NCBI RefSeq assembly: GCF_034008635.1
Contig: NZ_CP125378.1
Span: forward strand, 5,208,501-5,272,500
Reading direction: 5' to 3'
From: Pseudomonas sp. P8_229
Lineage (GTDB): Bacteria > Pseudomonadota > Gammaproteobacteria > Pseudomonadales > Pseudomonadaceae
Length of the DNA: 64,000 nt
Positions 34,230-42,243 of the stretch are shown piece after piece; the stretch's first letter is position 1, and each line of letters begins with the position of its first letter. The notes beneath the pieces are model-generated. The model made no database searches. It was not told where the DNA came from and saw only the letters and a list, made by a program, of their open reading frames with translations. Made by a program: the position numbers and the translations under genes.

Positions 34230-36626
34230 ATGAAGACAACCATCGAATTGCCTCTCCTGCCATTGCGTGATGTCGTGGTTTATCCGCACATGGTTATCCC
34301 GCTGTTCGTGGGGCGCGAGAAATCCATCGAAGCCCTCGAGGCTGCGATGACGGGTGACAAGCAGATCCTGCTGCTGGCCCAGAGAAACCCGGCTGATGAT
34401 GATCCCGGTGAAGACGCTCTCTATCGCGTAGGTACCATCGCCACTGTGCTGCAGCTGTTGAAGCTGCCGGATGGCACCGTCAAGGTTCTGGTCGAAGGTG
34501 AGCAGCGGGGCGCTGTAGAGCGCTTCAGCGAAGTCGACGGGCATTGCCGCGCCGAGGTCTCGCTGATCGACGAAGTCGACGCCGCCGAGCGCGAGTCGGA
34601 AGTTTTCGTGCGCAGCCTGCTGTCGCAGTTCGAACAATATGTACAGTTGGGCAAGAAAGTCCCGGCTGAAGTCCTGTCGTCGCTCAACAGCATCGATGAG
34701 CCTGGGCGCCTGGTCGACACCATGGCCGCGCACATGGCGCTGAAAATCGAACAGAAGCAGGAAATCCTCGAAATCATCGATCTGTCGGCCCGGGTCGAGC
34801 ATGTGCTCGCCTTGCTGGATGCCGAGATCGATCTGCTGCAAGTTGAAAAACGCATTCGCGGCCGCGTCAAAAAGCAAATGGAGCGCAGCCAGCGCGAGTA
34901 CTACCTGAATGAGCAGATGAAGGCCATTCAGAAGGAGCTGGGCGACGGTGATGAAGGTCACAACGAAATCGAAGAGCTGAAAAAGCGCATCGATGCTGCC
35001 GGCTTGCCGAAAGATGCTCTGGCCAAGGCCACCGCCGAGCTGAACAAGCTCAAGCAAATGTCGCCGATGTCCGCTGAAGCCACCGTGGTGCGCTCCTACA
35101 TCGACTGGCTGGTGCAGGTGCCGTGGAAGGCACAAAGCAAGGTACGCCTCGACCTGGCGCGTGCTGAGGATATTCTCGATGCCGATCACTACGGCCTCGA
35201 AGAGGTCAAGGAGCGCATCCTTGAGTACCTCGCCGTGCAGAAGCGCGTGAAGAAGATCCGTGGGCCGGTGTTGTGCCTGGTCGGTCCTCCTGGCGTGGGT
35301 AAAACCTCGCTGGCGGAGTCGATCGCCCATGCCACCAACCGTAAATTCGTGCGTATGGCCCTCGGTGGTGTGCGTGACGAGGCGGAAATTCGTGGTCACC
35401 GCCGAACCTACATCGGTTCGATGCCGGGAAGATTGATTCAAAAGATGACAAAAGTGGGCGTACGCAACCCACTGTTCCTGCTTGATGAAATCGACAAAAT
35501 GGGCAGCGACATGCGTGGCGACCCGGCGTCGGCGTTGCTGGAAGTGCTCGATCCGGAGCAGAACCACAACTTCAACGATCACTATCTGGAAGTCGATTAC
35601 GACCTGTCCGATGTGATGTTTCTGTGCACCTCGAACTCGATGAACATCCCGCCGGCACTGCTGGACCGGATGGAAGTCATTCGCCTGCCAGGCTACACCG
35701 AAGACGAAAAGATCAACATTGCCGTCAAATACCTCTCGCCAAAACAGATCGCAGCTAATGGTCTGAAGAAGGGCGAACTGGAATTCGACGCGGAAGCGAT
35801 CCGCGACATCATCCGTTACTACACCCGTGAAGCCGGTGTGCGTGGCCTCGAACGTCAGATCGCCAAGGTCTGCCGCAAAGCTGTGAAAGAGCACGCGCTG
35901 GAAAAACGCTTCTCGGTGAAAGTGACAGCTGATTTGCTGGAACACTTCCTCGGTGTGCGCAAGTTCCGCTACGGCCTGGCCGAGCAACAGGATCAGATTG
36001 GGCAGGTGACTGGCCTGGCCTGGACGCAGGTTGGCGGTGAATTGCTGACTATCGAAGCTGCTGTGGTGCCGGGTAAAGGCCAGTTGATCAAGACCGGTTC
36101 GCTGGGTGATGTAATGGTCGAATCGATCACTGCCGCCCTGACCGTGGTGCGCAGCCGCGCGAAGAGCCTGGGTATTCCCCTGGACTTCCACGAGAAGCGC
36201 GACACGCACATCCACATGCCGGAAGGGGCAACGCCCAAAGACGGCCCTAGTGCTGGTGTAGGCATGTGCACGGCATTGGTTTCGGCATTGACCGGGATCC
36301 CGGTGCGCGCCGATGTCGCCATGACTGGTGAGATCACCCTGCGGGGTCAGGTGCTGGCGATTGGTGGTCTGAAGGAAAAACTGCTCGCGGCCCACCGCGG
36401 CGGAATCAAGATTGTGATTATTCCGGAAGAGAACGTGCGCGATCTGAAGGAGATTCCTGACAATATCAAGCAGGATCTGCAGATTAAACCGGTTAAATGG
36501 ATTGACGAGGTCCTGCAAATTGCGCTGCAATACGCGCCGGAGCCCTTGCCGGATGTGGCTCCGGAGATAGTTTCCAAGGACGAAAAACGTGAGTCTGATT
36601 CAAAGGAAAGAATTAGCACGCATTAA
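34230..36626 (+). CDS. lon: ATP-dependent protease Lon
   Basis: The 798-residue Lon starts MKTTIELPLLPLRDVVVYPHM. The LAN substrate-binding domain spans about 8-200, followed by a coiled-coil segment and the AAA+ module, with Walker A GPPGVGKTS near 355 and Walker B FLLDEIDKM near 422. The protease domain has the Ser in KDGPSAGVGM (near 680) and the Lys in GGLKEKLLAA (near 723), forming the Ser-Lys dyad. It degrades misfolded and regulatory proteins. Transcribed from the heat-shock promoter upstream. Confidence 0.97.
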   Translation: MKTTIELPLLPLRDVVVYPHMVIPLFVGREKSIEALEAAMTGDKQILLLAQRNPADDDPGEDALYRVGTIATVLQLLKLPDGTVKVLVEGEQRGAVERFSEVDGHCRAEVSLIDEVDAAERESEVFVRSLLSQFEQYVQLGKKVPAEVLSSLNSIDEPGRLVDTMAAHMALKIEQKQEILEIIDLSARVEHVLALLDAEIDLLQVEKRIRGRVKKQMERSQREYYLNEQMKAIQKELGDGDEGHNEIEELKKRIDAAGLPKDALAKATAELNKLKQMSPMSAEATVVRSYIDWLVQVPWKAQSKVRLDLARAEDILDADHYGLEEVKERILEYLAVQKRVKKIRGPVLCLVGPPGVGKTSLAESIAHATNRKFVRMALGGVRDEAEIRGHRRTYIGSMPGRLIQKMTKVGVRNPLFLLDEIDKMGSDMRGDPASALLEVLDPEQNHNFNDHYLEVDYDLSDVMFLCTSNSMNIPPALLDRMEVIRLPGYTEDEKINIAVKYLSPKQIAANGLKKGELEFDAEAIRDIIRYYTREAGVRGLERQIAKVCRKAVKEHALEKRFSVKVTADLLEHFLGVRKFRYGLAEQQDQIGQVTGLAWTQVGGELLTIEAAVVPGKGQLIKTGSLGDVMVESITAALTVVRSRAKSLGIPLDFHEKRDTHIHMPEGATPKDGPSAGVGMCTALVSALTGIPVRADVAMTGEITLRGQVLAIGGLKEKLLAAHRGGIKIVIIPEENVRDLKEIPDNIKQDLQIKPVKWIDEVLQIALQYAPEPLPDVAPEIVSKDEKRESDSKERISTH

Positions 36627-36650
36627 TACGTTTTTGCCTGGGTGGCTTCC

Positions 36651-36679
36651 TTGACAGCTTTTTAGAGCCCTTGTTATAA
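36651..36679 (+). promoter_or_regulatory. Sigma-70 promoter of hupB
   Basis: TTGACA (36651-36656) and TTATAA (36674-36679) with the ideal 17-base spacing, a near-consensus promoter 95 bases before the hupB start. Confidence 0.85.
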
Positions 36680-36774
36680 AGCGGCTCTTAAGTGTCTGTA
36701 GGCCATTCAGCACTCGTTTTTGCTTTCACCAAAAAACTTAGAATCATCTCAAAATAGATATAAGGGGACTTAGA

Positions 36775-37047
36775 GTGAACAAGTCGGAACTGATTGATGC
36801 TATCGCTGCATCCGCTGATATCCCGAAAGCTGCTGCTGGCCGTGCGCTGGACGCTGTAATCGAATCCGTCACTGGCGCTCTCAAGGCTGGCGACTCCGTT
36901 GTTCTGGTTGGTTTCGGCACTTTCTCCGTGACTGATCGTCCAGCTCGCGTTGGTCGTAACCCACAGACCGGCAAGACGCTGCAAATCGCTGCTGCTAAAA
37001 AGCCAGGTTTCAAAGCCGGTAAAGCACTGAAAGAAGCGGTTAACTAA
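36775..37047 (+). CDS. hupB: Nucleoid protein HU-beta
   Basis: A 90-residue DNA-bending protein. It starts at GTG 36775 after AAGGGGACTTAGA and reads [26 protein letters not shown]. The DNA-binding beta arms include [24 protein letters not shown] (about 46-69) with the conserved R-N-P-Q-T-G tip. Length and sequence are as in other gammaproteobacterial HU. It follows lon and has its own near-consensus promoter. Confidence 0.96.
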   Translation: MNKSELIDAIAASADIPKAAAGRALDAVIESVTGALKAGDSVVLVGFGTFSVTDRPARVGRNPQTGKTLQIAAAKKPGFKAGKALKEAVN

Positions 37048-37104
37048 GTTAGTTTGTTTCAGGTTTTTACCCATCCGGGTCGGGGTCATGCCTGACTTGG
37101 CAGC

Positions 37105-37180
37105 GGAGCGGTAGAGCAGGTCGCTGAAGCAGTGGCTTGTAACGCCGGGATCGAGGGTTCGAGCCCTGTCCGCTCCGCCA
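37105..37180 (+). pseudogene. tRNA-Asp-derived pseudo-tRNA (GUA anticodon, collapsed D stem)
   Basis: Exactly 76 bases with acceptor GGAGCGG / CCGCTCC (7 of 7 pairs), discriminator G73 and encoded CCA, and the T loop TTCGAGC. The acceptor, TA at 8-9, G73 and the region after the anticodon match tRNA-Asp. The anticodon stem GGC/GCC encloses TTGTAAC, so by alignment with Asp the anticodon reads GTA and not GTC. The D stem has lost its pairing, one T-stem pair is mismatched and the variable loop is one base short. It lies in the hupB-ppiD gap and has its own terminator. It is unlikely to be a working tRNA. Confidence 0.68.
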
Positions 37181-37188
37181 GTTACGAG

Positions 37189-37215
37189 AAGGCGCATCCT
37201 CGGATGCGCCTTTCT
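37189..37215 (+). terminator. Intrinsic terminator after the pseudo-tRNA
   Basis: AAGGCGCATC-CTCG-GATGCGCCTT with a T-rich tail; 8 bases after the CCA end. Confidence 0.9.
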
Positions 37216-37283
37216 TCTATCCGGATTCTACCCACGCTCCACGGTTGCCAAATTTTTGAAGTTCAACCGTTTCTGGGGGACGC

Positions 37284-39155
37284 ATGCTGCAGAATATCAG
37301 GGACAATTCACAAGGCTGGATTGCCAAGACCATTATCGGGGTCATCGTTGCACTGATGGCTCTGACCGGTTTCGATGCCATTTTCAAGGCCACGACGCAC
37401 ACCAACGATGCGGCCAAGGTCAATGGTGAAGAAATCAGCCAGAACGAGCTGAGCCAGGCCGTTGACATGCAACGCCGTCAGCTGATGCAACAGCTGGGCA
37501 AGGACTTCGATGCTTCCTTGCTTGACGAAAAAATGCTCCGCGAATCGGCCCTCAAGGGTCTGATCGATCGCAAGCTGCTGCTGCAAGGTGCAGAACAATC
37601 GAAATTCGCTTTCTCCGAAGGTGCACTGGATCAGGTGATCCTGCAGACCCCTGAATTCCAGGTGGACGGCAAGTTCAGCTCCGAGCGCTTCGACCAGGTG
37701 ATCCGTCAACTGGGCTACACCCGCATGCAATTCCGCCAGATGCTGGCTCAGGAAATGCTGATCGGCCAGCTGCGTGCAGGTGTTGCCGGCAGCGGTTTCG
37801 TCACCGATGCCGAAGTACTGGCTTTCGCCCGTCTGGAAAAACAGACCCGTGATTTCGCTTCGCTGAACGTCAAGGCCGATCCGGCCGCAGTCAAGCTGAC
37901 CGACGATGAGGTCAAGGCTTACTACGACGAGCACGCCAAGGAATTCATGACCCCTGAACAGGTGGTTGTCGATTACGTCGAGCTGAAGAAGTCTTCGTTC
38001 TTCGACCAGGTCGCCGTCAAGGACGAAGACCTGCAGGCGGCGTATCAGAAAGAGATCGCCAATCTGTCGGAACAGCGTCGTGCCGCGCACATCTTGATCG
38101 AAGTCAACGACAAGACCACCGACGCTCAAGCCAAGGCGAAGATCGAAGACGTCCAGGCGCGTCTGGCCAAGGGCGAGAAGTTCGACGCGCTGGCCAAGGA
38201 GTTCTCGCAGGATCCGGGTTCGGCGAACAATGGCGGTGACCTCGGTTTCGCAGGTCCTGGCGTCTACGATCCAGCCTTCGAAAAAGCCCTGTACTCGCTG
38301 AACAAGGACCAGGTGTCCGCGCCGGTGCGTACCGATTTCGGTTACCACCTGATCAAGCTGCTGGGTGTTGAAGCGCCTGAGGTGCCGACCCTGGCCAGCC
38401 TGAAAGACAAGCTGACCCGCGAGCTGAAGACGCAACAGGTCGAGCAGCGTTTCGTCGAGGCGACCAAGCAACTGGAAGACTCGGCGTTCGAAGCGTCTGA
38501 CCTGGCTCAGCCAGCGGCGGATCTGAAGCTGACCGTGCACACTTCCAAGCCGTTCGGCCGTGAAGGTGGCGAAGGCATTTCGGCCAATCGTGCTGTGGTG
38601 GCGGCTGCATTCAGCCAGGAAGTGCTGGAAGAAAACGCCAACAGCACCGGTATTGAGCTGGACCCGGAAACCGTGGTCGTGCTGCGCGCCAAGGAACACC
38701 TGAAGCCAGAACAACTGCCGCTGGAAGCCGTTAACACGGCAATCCGTGCCCAGTTGACCAAAGAGCACGCCAGCGCTGCTGCCAAGACCAAGGCTGATCA
38801 GTTGATCGCCAGCCTGCGCGATGGCAAGACTGCGTTGGACAAAGCGGTTGATGGTCAGAGCTGGAAGGTTGTTGCAGCGGCAACTCGCGCTCAGGAAGGG
38901 GTTGACCCGACTGTGCTGCAGGCGCTGTTCCGCATGCCGAAGCCGGCAGCGAAGGACAAGCCGACCTTCAGCAGCGTAACGCTGCAGGACGGTAGCCTGA
39001 TGATCGTGCGCCTCAATGGCGTGAACGAAGCGGTGGCGCCGACCGATGAAGAGAAGGCGCAGTATCGTCGCTTCCTCGCTTCTCGTGAGGGGCAGCAGGA
39101 CTTTGCGGCGTTCCGCAAGCAGTTGGAAAGTCAGGCGGACATCAAGCGGTATTGA
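37284..39155 (+). CDS. ppiD: Periplasmic folding chaperone PpiD
   Basis: The 623-residue protein starts MLQNIRDNSQGWIAKTIIGVIVALMALTGF: a short cytosolic part and one membrane anchor (about 12-32). A SurA-like N-terminal chaperone region follows. The parvulin domain (about 265-365, RRAAHILIEVN...GGDLGFAGPGVYDPAF...FGYHLIKLLG) is recognisable, although PpiD domains are often inactive as isomerases. It assists outer membrane protein release at the Sec translocon. GGGGGACGC precedes the start. Confidence 0.94.
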   Translation: MLQNIRDNSQGWIAKTIIGVIVALMALTGFDAIFKATTHTNDAAKVNGEEISQNELSQAVDMQRRQLMQQLGKDFDASLLDEKMLRESALKGLIDRKLLLQGAEQSKFAFSEGALDQVILQTPEFQVDGKFSSERFDQVIRQLGYTRMQFRQMLAQEMLIGQLRAGVAGSGFVTDAEVLAFARLEKQTRDFASLNVKADPAAVKLTDDEVKAYYDEHAKEFMTPEQVVVDYVELKKSSFFDQVAVKDEDLQAAYQKEIANLSEQRRAAHILIEVNDKTTDAQAKAKIEDVQARLAKGEKFDALAKEFSQDPGSANNGGDLGFAGPGVYDPAFEKALYSLNKDQVSAPVRTDFGYHLIKLLGVEAPEVPTLASLKDKLTRELKTQQVEQRFVEATKQLEDSAFEASDLAQPAADLKLTVHTSKPFGREGGEGISANRAVVAAAFSQEVLEENANSTGIELDPETVVVLRAKEHLKPEQLPLEAVNTAIRAQLTKEHASAAAKTKADQLIASLRDGKTALDKAVDGQSWKVVAAATRAQEGVDPTVLQALFRMPKPAAKDKPTFSSVTLQDGSLMIVRLNGVNEAVAPTDEEKAQYRRFLASREGQQDFAAFRKQLESQADIKRY

Positions 39156-39177
39156 TGTTTGACTGAGTGGTGACAGG

Positions 39178-39210
39178 AAAGCCCCGATCTTATGGTCGGG
39201 GCTTTTTTTT
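39178..39210 (+). terminator. Intrinsic terminator after ppiD
   Basis: AAAGCCCCGA / TCGGGGCTTT stem with a run of eight T's. Confidence 0.93.
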
Positions 39211-39267
39211 GTCTGGGTTTTTGGTCGTGGCGGCCTTTGCGCCGGCCATGTTCTTGGGGGGTGGGTG

Positions 39268-39576
39268 AATATCCGTTGTTTCGGGTGTGGCGGCTGGCGG
39301 TTTCGCCCTTACGGCGAGTCACTTTTTCAGACGCCAAAAAGTAACCAAAACGCTGGGCCCCGGCGTACGGCCCTCGCCGTGGCTCGGGTTCCTTCGTTGC
39401 GGGGTTCATCCGGGGGCATCGCCTCCGGTTTGCTTCGCTGCACCTCCTCTCGATGTGTTTGGCTTCGCCAAACGGTCGCTGCGCTCCCACCCCCGGATAA
39501 ACCCCTCCACTCAGCCTGCCGATGGGGCCAGCAGATCAAGAGCTGCAGCCGAGCTTGCGCTCATCCTGTTGAGTGG
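39268..39576 (+). repeat. Interspersed ~300-bp intergenic repeat, copy A
   Basis: Closely similar to 58055-58370, same orientation. Shared blocks include CGCCCTTACGGCG, GTGGCTCGGGTTCCTTCG, GGGGCATCGCCTCCGG and CGGTCGCTGCGCTCCCACCC. Frames inside it (with a RNEGTRATARA-type string on the minus strand) change at indels between copies and are not genes. It is the intergenic content between ppiD and the IS110 element, together with one REP near 39612-39655. Confidence 0.88.
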
Positions 39577-39720
39577 GGCGGCTGCGCCGCGTGCGATGCA
39601 CACAGTTCAAAATTGTGGGAGCCAGCCAGCCTGCTGGCGATGGCGGCCTGACAGCCGACCACTCTCCAACTGCCTGCACCCAATCCCACTGTGGGAGATT
39701 CTATGGTTCATGCCTAGCCC

Positions 39721-40668
39721 CTAAACGGCTTTAGGTGAGTATTCGCTCTGGTTTTTCAACAGAGCAAATACCACCCGGGCAAGCTTGCGGGCTAGTGCGA
39801 CCAGTGCTTGGGTAGTGCTCAATCCGCGCTCTCTTAAAGCCTCATAAAACCCTTTCCACGCCGAGGTCCGGCTCGCCGCCATTGCAGCGTTGTGCAGCAA
39901 TCGACGTGCCTCTGAGTCGCCTCGTTTGGTCAGGCAGCGACGGCCTTTCTTTTTGCCTGAGTCCGATATGCGCAGATCCAGGCCCAGAAAGGCGATGAAA
40001 GCGTCGGCATTCCTGAAGTCCCCACGCTGAAAGGATGCGAGCAAGCGGGCGCCGGTCAACGTACCGATGCCTTCTACCTTCATGCAACGCTTGAGCTGAG
40101 CGCCTAAACCGGCTTCGTCTATCTGCGCCAGGATCGTTTTCTCCAGCAGGATTTCCAGTCTTTGCATGGCGTTTATCTGATTTTTGAAAACGGTTTTGAG
40201 CAATGGCTCATTCTCCCAGCTCTGCTTGAGGCTAACACGAGCCTGGACCAGAGCCGCACGGCGCCGGAAAAGACTGATGAGCCGGCAATACAAGGGCGAC
40301 GGCGGTGTCCAAGGGCGTAAGTGGTCCCCTTCGTTTGTCAGATAACGGGCCAGTAATCGGGCATCCAGCGCATCAGTTTTGGCGCGAACGTTCACACCTT
40401 TGCGGTAATGGCTGAGCTCATAACCGCCAACCATATAGATCACGCAACCATCGGCATACGCCAGATCAGCAAATTCCTGGTGATAGATATTGGTGGCTTC
40501 GATGGCGATTGCCACTGGCTTGGCAGCGGTTTTGAGCCATTTCTTGATCGCCGCTTTGGTATTGGAGATTGTCTCGAGCTGATCTGATTCGGCGTGATAA
40601 ATCACCAGTTCGTCCTTGGCGACATCAACCCCGATAATCGACTGAGTGGTAACGACGGGCATTGCCAT
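39721..40668 (-). CDS. IS110-family transposase/recombinase
   Basis: A 315-residue DEDD recombinase, apparently intact. The N-terminal RuvC-like domain has Asp in IIGVDVAKDELV, Glu in IAIEATNIYH and the Asp pair in RAKTDALDARLLARY. The C-terminal transposase_20 domain begins EGIGTLTGARLLA (helix-hairpin-helix) and contains FLGLDLRISDSGKKKG and LLHNAAMAASRTSAW, where the second catalytic residue (Ser) lies. GGAGGATTTCTC is the ribosome site. It acts with the bridge RNA encoded just upstream. Confidence 0.93.
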   Translation of the reverse strand: MAMPVVTTQSIIGVDVAKDELVIYHAESDQLETISNTKAAIKKWLKTAAKPVAIAIEATNIYHQEFADLAYADGCVIYMVGGYELSHYRKGVNVRAKTDALDARLLARYLTNEGDHLRPWTPPSPLYCRLISLFRRRAALVQARVSLKQSWENEPLLKTVFKNQINAMQRLEILLEKTILAQIDEAGLGAQLKRCMKVEGIGTLTGARLLASFQRGDFRNADAFIAFLGLDLRISDSGKKKGRRCLTKRGDSEARRLLHNAAMAASRTSAWKGFYEALRERGLSTTQALVALARKLARVVFALLKNQSEYSPKAV

Positions 40669-40699
40669 GAGAAATCCTCCGGGCTAAGGTTTGAACGCT

Positions 40700-40860
40700 T
40701 GAAGGGTTCACCCAGAGGCGCAGGCTTGTTCCTATCGTCGGTCTAGGCCAGATGCATTCTTTATCGGCGCTTGGGTGAAAGGAGGAGGGGTGAAATCTCC
40801 CACGGTCTGTACTGCGCTAACAGTCAGAATCGAGCCTTGTCCCTCCTCCTCCCTTCAAGT
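40700..40860 (-). ncRNA. Predicted IS110 bridge RNA
   Basis: Read 5' to 3' on the minus strand. Stem 1, GGAGGAGGG (40849-40841) with CCCTCCTCC (40789-40781), encloses the target loop. Its 5' side has AGGCTCG (40837-40831), identical to the left REP target; its 3' side has GTGGGAG (40803-40797), complementary to CT-CCCAC on the right of the target. Stem 2, TTCACCCA-x-GCGC with GCGC-x3-TGGGTGAA (40779-40707), encloses the donor loop: AAAGAAT (40762-40756) against the element end ATAGAAT, and ACAAG (40729-40725) complementary to the other end CTTGT. The exact ends of the RNA are estimated. Confidence 0.8.
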
Positions 40861-40926
40861 CCTACCATACAAGCGAGCCTGCTCGCGAAGGCGGCCTAGC
40901 AGCCACCCATCTCCTCACAATCCCAA

Positions 40927-42123
40927 TCACTCAAACCCATGCCCCCGCGCCCTGAGCGCCGCATACAAGGTCAATACCAGCAATCCCACCACAATCCACG
41001 GAAAGCCCCCAACCCCCAGATTCCCCAGCAACAATCCACCCGCCAGCCCACCCCCGGCAATCCCGACATTCCACAGCGTCACCAGCATCGACTGCGCTGT
41101 ATCGGCAGCCTTTCCAGCGGTTTTCGCCAAGGCAGTCTGCAGCAGCGAGGGCATCGCGCCGAACGCCAATCCCCATATGGCGACGGCGATGTATATCACT
41201 GGCGCCGATTCGCGCCACAGGCCCAGAGCGACGGCTGAGAGCATGAACAGCACCGTGCTGATGAGCACCAGTTCGCGCAGCCAGCGATCGATCAGGCTGC
41301 CGACGATCCACAGGCTCAGCACTGAGGCCAGGCCGAACACCAGCAGCACGCGATCAATATCGCCGCCCAGCCCCGACGGTTGCAGGAACGGGGCAATGTA
41401 GGTGTACAGCAGGTTGTGGGCGACCACGTAGGACAGGGTCACGAACAGCACCGATCGCACGCCGGGCAGGGTAAAGACCTGACGTAGGGGCAGGCGCTTT
41501 CCTGTCCGTTCGCCGGCAAAGTCCGGCACTTGCCAGCGCACCCAGATCACCAGCAGCAGCGTCAGCGCGGTCATGATGGCGAAGCTCAGGCGCCAACCCA
41601 CCAGGGTGCCGAGCAACGTGCCGGCCGGTATGCCCAGCGACAGTGCAAGCGGCGCCCCGAGCATGGCCACGGTGATCGCCCGGCCTTGCAGGTGCGGGGC
41701 AACCATGCGGCTCGCATAGCCGGCCAGTAGCGCCCACAACAGTCCGGCAAAGATCCCGGCGAGCAAGCGTGCGATCAAGGTCAGCCAGTACAGCTCCGAT
41801 AGGGCGGTGATGCTGTTGGCGATGGCAAAGCCGCCGATGGCGGACAACAACAATGGCCGACGACGCCAGCCTCGGGTGGCGATGGTCAGCGGGATGGCCG
41901 CCAGCATCGAGCCGATGGCGTACAGCGTCACCAGTTGCCCGATCAGCGCCTGTGAGACATTCAGGCCCGCGCTCATTTGCGGCAGCAGGCCGGCGGGCAT
42001 GGCTTCGGTCAGCACCGTGATGAAGCCGGCGGTGGCCAGGGCCAGCAGGGCGCCGAGGGGTAATCGTTCGCGCGCCTCGGCCGGTTGGGTGAGGTCTGCG
42101 GAGGTCAGTTGTGCATCATTCAT
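40927..42123 (-). CDS. MFS transporter (sugar efflux/DHA1 type)
   Basis: ATG 42123 gives 398 residues (MNDAQLTSADLTQ); the longer frame to 42549 runs back across the divergent LysR gene and is rejected. It has about twelve membrane helices, with TAGFITVLTEAMPAGLLPQMSAGLNVSQALIGQLVT as helix 1 and the R-x-W-R-R-R-P loop 2-3 motif. This is the pattern of sugar or drug exporters of the SotB/Cml type. It is divergent from a LysR gene that probably regulates it. Confidence 0.88.
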   Translation of the reverse strand: MNDAQLTSADLTQPAEARERLPLGALLALATAGFITVLTEAMPAGLLPQMSAGLNVSQALIGQLVTLYAIGSMLAAIPLTIATRGWRRRPLLLSAIGGFAIANSITALSELYWLTLIARLLAGIFAGLLWALLAGYASRMVAPHLQGRAITVAMLGAPLALSLGIPAGTLLGTLVGWRLSFAIMTALTLLLVIWVRWQVPDFAGERTGKRLPLRQVFTLPGVRSVLFVTLSYVVAHNLLYTYIAPFLQPSGLGGDIDRVLLVFGLASVLSLWIVGSLIDRWLRELVLISTVLFMLSAVALGLWRESAPVIYIAVAIWGLAFGAMPSLLQTALAKTAGKAADTAQSMLVTLWNVGIAGGGLAGGLLLGNLGVGGFPWIVVGLLVLTLYAALRARGHGFE

Positions 42124-42243
42124 GAGTCTGCGTCCATTTGCCCAAGGGGGTGAAGTCCTTAGGCTAGGGCGCTGCGCATTAGAGAAAAATGGGTTACGGT
42201 TCCGAACATATCGGACACGGATGTCGTGAATGGGAGGATTGGA

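Larger units (their letters stand above)
39698..40873 (-). mobile_element. IS110-family insertion sequence, inserted in a REP
   Basis: 1,176 bases. Left of it the REP stops at GTGGGAG (39691-39697); right of it the REP resumes at CGAGCCTGCTCGCGAAGG (from 40874). AG occurs on both sides (39696-39697 and 40872-40873), that is CT on the coding strand, fitting the CT core of characterised IS110 elements. No terminal inverted repeats are seen, as expected. The element holds one transposase gene and about 205 bases of non-coding DNA upstream of it. The second repeat copy at 58055-58510 shows the uninterrupted locus. Confidence 0.87.

Noticed and set aside
34197..36530. 777-codon frame antisense to lon, and similar long frames opposite clpX, ppiD and fadH
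   Set aside because: Shadow frames of highly expressed, codon-biased genes; no ribosome sites and His/Gln-rich nonsense composition.
37105..37180. Reading the hupB-ppiD relic as tRNA-Thr (TGT) by simple position counting
   Set aside because: Alignment to tRNA-Asp shifts the loop by one base and gives GTA; the stem GGC/GCC supports that alignment.
39265..39724. Overlapping ORFs in the 300-bp repeat on both strands
   Set aside because: Frames are not kept between the two copies, and the sequence is intergenic repeat.
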